Shown: piece after piece, positions 56,905 through 64,000 of the stretch | Numbering within the stretch: position 1 is the stretch's first letter | How the letters are laid out: each line of letters starts with the position of its first letter | DNA from: Azophilus sp965215035 | GTDB lineage: Bacteria > Pseudomonadota > Gammaproteobacteria > Pseudomonadales > Azotimanducaceae | Direction: 5' to 3' | Assembly (NCBI GenBank): GCA_965215035.1 | Contig: OZ244040.1 | Location: 2,666,001 to 2,730,000, forward strand | DNA length: 64,000 nt | Notes under the pieces: generated by a model | Databases searched by the model: none | The model's input: only the letters and a program-made list of their open reading frames with translations | Told to the model about the DNA's origin: nothing | Translations under genes and position numbers: made by a program

Positions 56905-57393
56905 TCTTCCCCCTACTGGTTCCTGATGTCTGGATTGATGGCGCCTCGAACGCCAACTATGACGATTGCATGTTAGTAGTCAATGCTGAATTGCGTTGTG
57001 CAAAATAGGAAAATCCTCTGTCCGATCAGGCGTCGCAGTTTCCGGTCTGTCGTTGGATTCGAGTCATTTTATAAACAAAATCAATTTAACTGGGGAACCA
57101 AAACCGTTGTCATGCAAATCCTGCATTCCGTTGGTCACGGTATGCACCGACGGGATTCACCAACCCATGGAAGGCTGTCCCCGTGCTCCCGCTCCCTTCT
57201 GAATCTGTTGTTGATGGCGTTGTAGTTGGTGAATCGGGGGCGGTGTCGAACGTGGCCGGGCTGCGATTTGGCCGCAGAATGACCATGAGTGTGCTTGAAT
57301 TGATAGACGTTTTCGATAGGCGTGGTGGAACAATCATGCTTGCGCCAGTCGGCGAATACGCACCGTGATCGGATCGGATAGTGGAGTAGTTCG
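56905..57393. other. Divergent promoter region of the TonB receptor and FAD protein
   Basis: 489 bp. An AT-rich stretch (around 57060-57090) could hold the promoters. The small plus-strand ORF at 57183-57368 has no family resemblance and is not called. No operator palindrome or riboswitch was recognised. Confidence 0.4.
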
Positions 57394-59310
57394 TTGAAAT
57401 CCCCTTTACGCATCAGCCGTCGGGATTTCGTCAATTCGGCGCTCGCCGGCGCGGGTGCCGTCCTGCTTTCAGCTTGTGCGCCACTCGAACAGGGGCGACG
57501 CTTCGGTCGCGCTAATCCGCCGGTGGGCTCCCCCCCGGACGGTTGGTATGGGTATGGCGGCATTGGCGACTACGCTCCCTCCCATGGCAATACGCCGGGC
57601 GCGGTACAGGGGGCGCATCGCATCCGTCATGGAGACTTCGATGTCGTGCGGCCCGAATGGGTCGATACGGGGGAGGTGTTCGATACGGTGATAGTGGGCG
57701 CCGGCCTCGCCGGCTTGGGTGCCGCTTACGAGTTCGCCACCACGATGCCTGATACGGCCCGCTGCCTGATTCTGGACGACCATCCGCTATTTGGCGGCGA
57801 ATCGAAGCAGAACGAGTTTTCGGTGGGTGGCTATCGGCTCACCGCCCCGCAGGGCTCCAACGGATTCTCCATTCCACCGAGTGCGCGCGGGGACGACCTA
57901 GCCTATGCGGCGGGCGACTCGTACTACTATGACCGCCTCGGGGTTCCGCGGCGGTTCGCCTATAGCCGGCCAACGGGCGGTGCCGAGGACATTCGTTTCG
58001 GCAACGATAACTACGGCTTCCTGTACTGGCTTCAGGACCGCATCGATGTCAGCCACTTTCACGGGGGCGGTGACGAGGGACGGCATGCGCGCAACGTCTG
58101 GGACAACGAGTTGCGCGATCTCGCCGTGCCGGTCGGGGTGCGCCGGTCGTTGCTCGAATGGTCCCAGTCACGCGCCCGCCCCCATCCGCGGGAAGGCTTG
58201 GAAGCCTGGCTGGATACGCTGTCGTGCAAGCAGTACCTGGAGGATGTGCTCGGCCTCGACCCGGCCGTCACCGCCTACGTGGACCCCGTTCTTGCCGCCG
58301 GGGCCGGCGCGGCGAGCGACTGCACTTCCGCCTACGTCATGTACGCGAGCGGAATGCCCGGATTCGGGGGATATCACGACCCGTACCTCGACCACCGGCA
58401 CTCGTTTCCCGGCGGCAACACGGGATTCGCCCGGTATTTCCTCAAGCGCACCATGCCGCGGGCGATCGCCGGCAACGATACGTTCGAAGACATCCTTTCG
58501 GGCGCTGTGCGCTTCGATGAACTCGACCGGCAAGGCGAGCGCATCCGGATGCGCCTTTCCGCCACCGTGGTGCGAGTCGAACACGACAGCGTCGACCCGC
58601 AAGCGTCGGATCACGTGTGGGTGAGCTATGTGAAGGGCGGCACGGTCTATCGGGTGCGTGCCCGCGGCGTCGTGATGGCATCCGGAGGCTGGGTCAACAA
58701 GCACGTGGTGAGAGACCTGCCGGAGGCGTCCGTGCGGGCGTACGACTCCTTCAATCACGCCGCGTTCCTAGTGGCCAACGTGGCGCTCACTAACTGGCGC
58801 TTCATGCATCGGCTGGGCATTTCCGGGTGCCGGTACGACGGCGACTTCGGCTTCGCCTGCAACCTGCGCAATCCCATGGTCGTGGGTGCCGACGTGCCGC
58901 CCCACGACCCCGGCAAGCCTGCCGTGCTGACTTTCTACGTGCCCTTCATCACGCCGGGCGAGCCCGCCGCGGCGCAGGGCAACATCGGTCGGCTGCAATT
59001 GTTCTCGACGAGCTATGCCGACTACGAACGACGCATCGTTGGGCAGATGAACGAGCTGTTCGCCGCCTCCGGGTTCAATGCTGCGACCGACATCGCCGGC
59101 ATTGTGCTCAACCGCTGGGGCCATGCCTATGTGATGCCGGAACCCGGGTTCTTCTTTGGACGGAACGGGGAACCACCTGCGCGTGCGATAGCCGCCCGTC
59201 CCCACGGACGAATCGGCTTCGGGCACAGCGAACTGCAGGGGATGCAGCATTGGGGCCCGGCCGCGGCTGAAGGGCGGCGGGCGTTCAATGAGGTCCAGGC
59301 AAACTTGTAA
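57394..59310 (+). CDS. Tat-exported FAD/NAD(P)-binding oxidoreductase (spermidine-dehydrogenase-like)
   Basis: 638 residues. N-terminal twin-arginine signal RISRRDFVNS with a lipoprotein-like LLSACAP, so it is exported folded. FAD motif DTVIVGAGLAGLGAAYEF near residue 98, then GESKQNEFSVGGYRL. The rest fits the long 'spermidine dehydrogenase'/NAD(P)-binding Rossmann family, with GWVNKHVV and YVPFITPGEPA late in the chain. The start is a TTG at 57394 with GGAG in front. Divergent from the TonB receptor, and thus possibly acting on the same substrate in the periplasm. Confidence 0.88.
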   Translation: MKSPLRISRRDFVNSALAGAGAVLLSACAPLEQGRRFGRANPPVGSPPDGWYGYGGIGDYAPSHGNTPGAVQGAHRIRHGDFDVVRPEWVDTGEVFDTVIVGAGLAGLGAAYEFATTMPDTARCLILDDHPLFGGESKQNEFSVGGYRLTAPQGSNGFSIPPSARGDDLAYAAGDSYYYDRLGVPRRFAYSRPTGGAEDIRFGNDNYGFLYWLQDRIDVSHFHGGGDEGRHARNVWDNELRDLAVPVGVRRSLLEWSQSRARPHPREGLEAWLDTLSCKQYLEDVLGLDPAVTAYVDPVLAAGAGAASDCTSAYVMYASGMPGFGGYHDPYLDHRHSFPGGNTGFARYFLKRTMPRAIAGNDTFEDILSGAVRFDELDRQGERIRMRLSATVVRVEHDSVDPQASDHVWVSYVKGGTVYRVRARGVVMASGGWVNKHVVRDLPEASVRAYDSFNHAAFLVANVALTNWRFMHRLGISGCRYDGDFGFACNLRNPMVVGADVPPHDPGKPAVLTFYVPFITPGEPAAAQGNIGRLQLFSTSYADYERRIVGQMNELFAASGFNAATDIAGIVLNRWGHAYVMPEPGFFFGRNGEPPARAIAARPHGRIGFGHSELQGMQHWGPAAAEGRRAFNEVQANL

Positions 59311-59326
59311 CGAATTGGAAGAAATC

Positions 59327-60038
59327 ATGAAAACGCTGCTTTTTCTCGCGATGTCTCTGGGCTTGGCGGTTGCAGGCCCGGCGTTGGCGGACGCAGATTC
59401 CGTACCGCCTCAGAAGCCGGTCTTTCATGCCTACAAATACGCGCCGCCGCACCTGTCTCCGGTGTGGCAGGAACTTTATGACACCTACCAGCCGTTCTGG
59501 GAACTTCCCGACCCCCATGACCTGGACGGCTGGCGCGCATGGGACCGCAGCAAACAGGTGCTTTTTATCGAACGGGATGGACCGCTCGTCGACCAGCTCG
59601 GCGCCGAGCTTCGGGAGATGTCGATGAACGGTGTGCGCGTGGTCGAAATCACGCCCCGTCGACTTCACGATGACGGCCGATACCTGGATCACGCTGGAGG
59701 GTCAGGACCCGATGGTTTCCAGAGAAGCATACGTGCGCCGGATTCTGCCCATCTTGGGTATCACCGACTACCGTGACCCGGTCATCTCTCCGCACCTCGA
59801 TGAGAATCTTGCCGACGGCATGCCGGCGACGCTCTTGCAGACCGGGGGCAAGGAAATCCTACTGAGCGATTCCCTGCTCATGTTCCAGGCGATGGAAGCT
59901 GCCGGTCAGGTCGCCAAACTCGACCTGTACGACGGCTTGCCGCACTGTTTTCCGTTCTTCCTGCCCGAAGCCGAGGAATCGAAGATTGCCCTCGCCAAAC
60001 AGGCGGCGTGGTTCAGCGAGCACCTGGGGCTCGACTGA
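59327..60038 (+). pseudogene. Secreted alpha/beta hydrolase with internal deletion and frame change
   Basis: From the ATG at 59327: signal peptide (LLFLAMSLGLAVAGPALA) and VPPQKPVFHAYKYAPPHLSP. About 105 residues later the frame breaks. The other frame continues with MTADTWITLEGQDPMVSRE and PHLDENLADGMPATLLQTGG, then LYDGLPHCFPFFLPEA (His) to 60038. The normal middle, about 150 residues with the GDSAGG nucleophile, is gone. Starts 17 bp after the FAD protein and may have been its operon partner. Confidence 0.75.
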
Positions 60039-60047
60039 TACCGGTGG

Positions 60048-61430
60048 TCAAAGCGTGTTCTTGAAGACGATGCCGTCCTTCATGATCAGGTGCAGATTGG
60101 CGGCGTGGTCCGCGAGAATTGTCGGGTTGTCCAGCGGGTTGCCGTTCACCAGTAGTATGTCGGCGTAGGCACCTTCCTCGATGATGCCCAAGCGGCCCTG
60201 CGGATATGGATTGTTGGGCCCGGTCATCGCGGCAACCTCGCCTCCCCACAGCGTTGCTGACTTCAACACGCTTAAGTTGTCGAAAAACTCCTGATAGATC
60301 GAAAATTCGGCAAGTTGCAGTTTTGCTTCCGTGGCGAGCGTTCCCTCGCCCCAGGGCGCGACGAGATCCGTTCCGTAGACGAATTTCGCGCCGTGCTCGG
60401 CGAATGCGCGAAGCGCGGCTCGATAGGAGCGAATTGCTGGCACGACCTTGGCGAAACTCTCGGGGCTTAGGATTGTCCTGAGTTCCTCGAGGCTGCGCCC
60501 CAGCACCGTCCCGGTGTTGAACTCCACGAACACGTCGTTTTGAACGATGCGGCGCACAGCCTGCTCGACCTCCTGCGGGGTGTTGCCCATCATTGGAACG
60601 TGCTCGAGCATGTGCACGCCGGCATCGAGCGCATGGTGCACCCCCTCGGCGGTATGGCAGTGCGCCGTCACGTAGGTTTTGGCCTGCTCGGCGATCCGCA
60701 CCACGGCGGCGAGTTCCTCCGGTGTGGATTGCAGGGCATGAATGGGGTCGAATTCGCTCGCCACGCCGCCGCTCACGAAGACCTTGAAGAAATCCGCACC
60801 GTTGCGAAAGCTCTCCCGAGCAGCCCGCGCGAACTCGTGGGGCCCGTCGACGATGTAGCCGAGATGCCTCTCGTACCAATGCTGCGGGCCATCGCCGAAT
60901 TGGGGGTTCTCGGTGGTCAGCCCCCGAAAGTCGCCGTGCCCGCCTGTCTGGCTGATCATGGCTTCGGCGCCGTACACTCGCGGCCCGGGGGCCAGGTTGG
61001 TATCGAAGAGCTTGCGCAGATAGGTTGACGGGCCACCCGTATCCCTGACCGTGGTGAACCCCCGCATGAGCATGGCCTTGCCGCGCACGGTGGCCAGGGC
61101 GCCAACCATGAACTCGTTGACGTTCTGCCTGCCCTGTATGGCGACGGGGGTGTATACCGACAAATGAACGTGGGAGTCGATCAGGCCTGGCATGAGGGTG
61201 CGGCCGCCACCATCGATGATGTCGGTGCCGGGCGCCGCGATCGCGTCTGTCGAGACCGACTTGATTAGGTTTCCTTCAACGAGGACGTTGGCACCTTCGA
61301 GCCGCTTGCCTTCCATGCCGTTGAAGACATGCACGTTGGTGAACAGGATTCGATTCGGGCTGTTTTCCGCCGGTACGGACAGTGGCATCACCAGGCCAAG
61401 TGCCAAACCGACGCTGGTCAGAACTTTCAT
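60048..61430 (-). CDS. Secreted imidazolonepropionase-like amidohydrolase
   Basis: 460 residues from the ATG at 61430 preceded by GAGGAG; an in-frame ATG at 61466 overlaps an MFS-like 3' remnant. Signal peptide (VGLALGLVMPLSVPAE). Metal motif SHVHLS, then MISQTGGHGDFRGL, KVFVSGGVASEFDPIH, TAHCHTAEGVHHAL and YGTDLVAPWGEG. Similar to 53166-54518 over its length, both probably exported. Convergent with the deleted alpha/beta hydrolase (gap 10 bp). Confidence 0.92.
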   Translation of the reverse strand: MKVLTSVGLALGLVMPLSVPAENSPNRILFTNVHVFNGMEGKRLEGANVLVEGNLIKSVSTDAIAAPGTDIIDGGGRTLMPGLIDSHVHLSVYTPVAIQGRQNVNEFMVGALATVRGKAMLMRGFTTVRDTGGPSTYLRKLFDTNLAPGPRVYGAEAMISQTGGHGDFRGLTTENPQFGDGPQHWYERHLGYIVDGPHEFARAARESFRNGADFFKVFVSGGVASEFDPIHALQSTPEELAAVVRIAEQAKTYVTAHCHTAEGVHHALDAGVHMLEHVPMMGNTPQEVEQAVRRIVQNDVFVEFNTGTVLGRSLEELRTILSPESFAKVVPAIRSYRAALRAFAEHGAKFVYGTDLVAPWGEGTLATEAKLQLAEFSIYQEFFDNLSVLKSATLWGGEVAAMTGPNNPYPQGRLGIIEEGAYADILLVNGNPLDNPTILADHAANLHLIMKDGIVFKNTL

Positions 61431-61462
61431 GTTGGATCTCCTCATTTCCAATGCCGGTTTGC

Positions 61463-61630
61463 TCATCCCGGCTTCCCCTCGCTACGGTCAGCTTTCTGAG
61501 TGCCCCGGTGAATCAGGTACAGGCCGTAGGTCAGCAATGGCACCACGAGCACGACGATAAAGCTTGCGAACATGATTGTGTAGCCGCGCAGAATCAGCGC
61601 GCCGCTGCCGAAGTGGTCGGCAAGTACGGT
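61463..61630 (-). pseudogene. C-terminal fragment of an MFS transporter
   Basis: A minus-strand frame to the TGA at 61463 reads LADHFGSGALILRGY, then IVVLVVPLLTYGLYLIHRG as a last transmembrane helix and a charged tail. This is the typical end of an MFS protein. It has no start; its 5' edge meets an unrelated sequence. Its stop overlaps the in-frame ATG at 61466 of the amidohydrolase, so they probably formed an operon. Confidence 0.55.
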
Positions 61631-61826
61631 GCCGCCGACGAGTGGGCTTTGGTCGCTAGGCGGTTTTGGTTCCCGGCGAGGGCCTTTCCGTTACCGGAAA
61701 GGGCGACAACGCCCTGTGGCAGGCCCCACACAAGGCGGAGCAACGAAGCCGGGGGCCGAAACGGCCACGAATAATCACACTTATTTGCGGGACACGACAC
61801 TAGATGCCGTTCCTCCAAAGTTCCTC
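61631..61826. other. Intergenic block, possible IS end remnant with a palindrome
   Basis: 196 bp. It contains the perfect stem-loop CCTTTCCG-TTAC-CGGAAAGG (61683-61702). The edge sequence (reverse complement of 61780-61800) reads TGTCCCGCAAATAAGTGTGA and looks like a transposon terminus. It joins the cut MFS gene at about 61630. No ORF supported. Confidence 0.4.
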
Positions 61827-63298
61827 TCAACTGGCCTTTACGCCGATGTCGGATTCGGGGGGCAACCGTGCGAAGGCACCGTCGATTGCCGGCGCTGCAT
61901 CGGGGTGCGGGAGCACCGGGAGCGCCAGCATGGAGCCGTGGTCGCCACCGCACAGAACGCTGAGCACCGGCAGCTTCGCGGCCGGTTGCCGGTGGGCATT
62001 GTCCCTGTCCGTGCCGGTGAGGATGAGTTGCAAGCGGTGGCCGGCCGGCGCCAGCCAGGCGATGGGGGTCAGGTCGATGGTTGCCGTCATGGGCTCGTCC
62101 GGAACCACTGGCACGATGTCGGAAGAGGAGAAGCTGTACCAGGTGGTGCCTAGGGTATCGAAGGGGGCGGTACCTGGCTTACGGAAGCGGTAGTCGAACC
62201 AGCCCTCGGCGATGCAATGGGCGCTAAGCCGGCCATGGCGGCAATCTGCTGCTCGACCTGCGTTTGTACATCCGCCCGGTCGTCGCTTGTGCCGGGTGGC
62301 GGACGCCGTTCGTGCATGGCTGCCGCGAGCAGCCTGCCGCCCTCGTCATCGTCCACCGGCAGCGCCAGCAGTTCCGCGGCGTTGTCCTGCTCGGCGCGCA
62401 GTTCGAGCCAGTCGCGCATCAGGCCGATGTTGTAGATGCCGCCGGGCCATAAACCCAGGTACTGGTCGATGGGCGCCATCTGGGGCACTACCGCCCTGAG
62501 GTGCGGCGAACTATAGGTGAGCGCCATATGCTGCACCGCCCCGTGCCAGGATGCGCCGATCATGCCGATGTTGCCGTCGCACCAAGGCTGGCCGGCGAAC
62601 CACTCGAACAGGTCGGCCAGATCCCGGCCGATCTGCACAGCCGAGTATCCGCCGGCGGCGCCGAAGGACGCTCCGGTGCCCCGGGTGTCGATGACGGCGA
62701 TGTTGTAGCCGTGCACGAGCAGGTACTCGCAGGCCGAGCCGTGGTCGAGCAGCCAGTCGGCGAGCTGCGGCGGGGGCAACCGCCACACAGCCTCCGGCCA
62801 GGTCGCGGTGCGCCGGTCCGGCAGCCGGGCCGCGAGAACCGCTTGGGACGCGAACTCGCCGGCTTTCCGCCCGGGCCACTTCAGCCGCACCAGGCGGCTT
62901 TCGCCATCCGAGGTGATCCAGGCCCGGCGGTAGCCGGTGCTGATGGCGACCAATGGCAACGGCCCGTGGAGAGACTCGCCGGCAAGCGTCGGCCGGTACA
63001 GGTCGTGGGCCAGCCGGGTGCCGTCGCTTACGGCCACATAGCGGGACGAACGCGTGAATCCATCGGCCACGGCGGAGCTGTATCCCCGGTAGGTGCCGGG
63101 CAGGGATAGCCGTGTTGGGAGCGGGTTTGGCTCGCCCGAATTGGTGCCTCGGTGTCCCGGTGCTGTATCCATCGGCTCTGCATCGTTTTGCGTCCGCGCA
63201 CAGCCGCCGAGAAACGGCGCAAGGAGCGGCACTCCCGCAGCCAGCGCGGAATTGCGCAGAAACCGCCGCCTTCCCTCAACAGCGCTCGTGACGGACAT
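61827..63298 (-). pseudogene. CocE/NonD hydrolase with Tat signal, middle deleted
   Basis: From 63298 a twin-arginine lipoprotein-type signal (RRRFLRNSA, LGGC), then DTRGTGASFGAAGG and the nucleophile elbow GASWHGAV. After residue ~360 the frame switches (near 62220) to WFDYRFRKPGTAPFDTLG and LILTGTDRDNAHRQ, the last part of the jelly roll, ending at 61827. Around 200-250 residues, including the catalytic Asp/His area, are gone, so it is inactive. Confidence 0.8.
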
Positions 63299-63417
63299 GA
63301 CCTATCCCTGAATCGGTACGGTGTGGGGCTGCTGCCGGTGCATCCGGCCCGCTCTCGCCCGGGCAGCGATGGCAGTGCAAGGCAGCACCGCGGCCGTTGG
63401 CGGAGCTCACGTTGCTG

Positions 63418-63759
63418 TCACCCCAGGCTGAGTACTAAGCGCAGCCCATCGTCCACTTGGCTCATAATGCCGCCGGGCACTCGGCCGGACCGTTCCGTGA
63501 GAAACCGTCGGTCCAGGGTGACGATCTGCGAGATGTTGATCACCGAACGTCTGGTCAATCCCGAACCCCGCCGAGGCAGAAGTACGTTGCCGGGTGCCGC
63601 CGCCAACCGCAGGTTGGACGTGATGGCTACTGCGAGTACCGTACCGATACGGCTCCTGTTGAAGTCGTCGGCTTGCACGATCAAGACGGGGCGCCGGTAA
63701 CCCGGCTCGGATCCGGCGGCAGCCGGTAGATTGGCCCACCAGATGTCGCCGCGCCTCAT
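63418..63759 (-). CDS. mazF: MazF/PemK-type toxin (mRNA interferase)
   Basis: 113 residues with the MazF fold marks: MRRGDIWWANLP, RRPVLIVQADDFN, VAITSNLRLAAAPGNVLL and the SVINISQIVTLD strand. The family cleaves mRNA at specific short sequences. The gene lies 8 bp downstream of the antitoxin gene (63768) in the same direction. It probably starts at ATG 63759. Confidence 0.93.
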   Translation of the reverse strand: MRRGDIWWANLPAAAGSEPGYRRPVLIVQADDFNRSRIGTVLAVAITSNLRLAAAPGNVLLPRRGSGLTRRSVINISQIVTLDRRFLTERSGRVPGGIMSQVDDGLRLVLSLG

Positions 63760-63767
63760 TACCGGTG

Positions 63768-64000
63768 CTACCAGCGTTCTTCAGGCAGGGAAAGCGACTG
63801 CAGCGTCCCCAGTGCCTCGTCGAGCCCCGGCGGAGCATCATGGTCTGCGTAAATGGCATCCAGCCGTTCCGTGACCCGCTGCTTGCTGAGACGCGCGACG
63901 AATTCCTTCACCGCAGTCGTGTAGAGTTCGCTTCGGGAAATCCCCAGATTCCGGGCTGCGCGCTCGGCGGCTTCGAATACCTCATCGCGGATGGAGATGG
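63768..64000 (-). CDS. Antitoxin of the MazF-type pair (partial, cut by the window end)
   Basis: The 77 visible codons read ISIRDEVFEAAERAARNLG, then SRSELYTTAVKEFVARLSK, followed by a flexible C-terminus with PEERW before the stop at 63768. The start is a ribbon-helix-helix (MetJ/Arc-like) DNA-binding motif. Such antitoxins bind the toxin with their C-terminus and repress the operon. The N-terminus lies beyond 64000. Confidence 0.85.
   Translation of the reverse strand, partial: ISIRDEVFEAAERAARNLGISRSELYTTAVKEFVARLSKQRVTERLDAIYADHDAPPGLDEALGTLQSLSLPEERW

Overview
The window is about 62% GC and reads as chromosomal DNA of a proteobacterium, most likely gammaproteobacterial. The clues are a NAD(P)H-dehydrogenase-like/SelD fusion, a serine O-succinyltransferase of the type known from Xanthomonadales, a REP-associated tyrosine transposase and TonB-dependent receptors. 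No rRNA, tRNA or CRISPR array was seen. The density of IS remnants, gene fragments, internal deletions and single-base frameshifts suggests a lineage losing genes, for example a host-associated symbiont. That lifestyle is an inference; an indel-prone assembly is an alternative explanation for the single-base frameshifts only.

Layout. 0.1-8.7 kb: ordinary housekeeping genes (rhodanese, SelD fusion, serine/homoserine acyltransferase, M16 zinc protease, HExGH membrane protein). 8.7-10.2 kb: a RAYT transposase between two arrays of short repeats facing each other. 10.3-12.4 kb: a secreted PQQ sugar dehydrogenase with cytochrome c, whose signal peptide is separated from the mature frame by a G22 tract. 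12.4-21.6 kb: a defence-like island, all on the minus strand: an Hhe-type helicase/nuclease, an AAA/DUF4143 ATPase, a second AAA ATPase and a PD-(D/E)XK-like protein. 22-31 kb: esterase, acyl-CoA ligases, MaoC hydratase, amidohydrolase and enoyl-CoA hydratase, which look like a CoA-thioester catabolic set. 31-41 kb: alpha/beta hydrolase, TonB receptor and CocE hydrolase in one minus-strand row. The receptor start is broken by an intact ISL3-family element (8-bp target duplication) next to a G27 tract. A GST and a second CocE hydrolase follow. 41-51 kb: a gene graveyard in which fragments of many families (GGT, enoyl-CoA hydratase, IS630 transposase, lactate dehydrogenase, thiolase, SDR, FAD oxidoreductase, MFS, amidohydrolase) are joined end to end among a few intact genes. 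51-61 kb: an intact TonB receptor-amidohydrolase-CocE operon, a divergent Tat-exported FAD protein, and another amidohydrolase. 61-64 kb: a CocE gene with an internal deletion and a MazF-type toxin/antitoxin pair cut by the window end.

How it works together. The repeated theme is TonB-dependent uptake next to secreted or cytoplasmic hydrolases (CocE/NonD, imidazolonepropionase-like amidohydrolases, alpha/beta hydrolases) and acyl-CoA ligases/hydratases. This fits scavenging of esterified or amidated organic molecules. The most unusual signal is the pair of long coding-strand G tracts (G22 and G27). Both lie at the N-terminus of exported proteins (sugar dehydrogenase and TonB receptor), and in both the present tract length leaves the start/signal peptide out of frame with the body of the protein. 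Changing the length by one base (G23; G26) would restore the junction. This is the architecture of slipped-strand phase-variable contingency genes, unless the tracts are sequencing artefacts.
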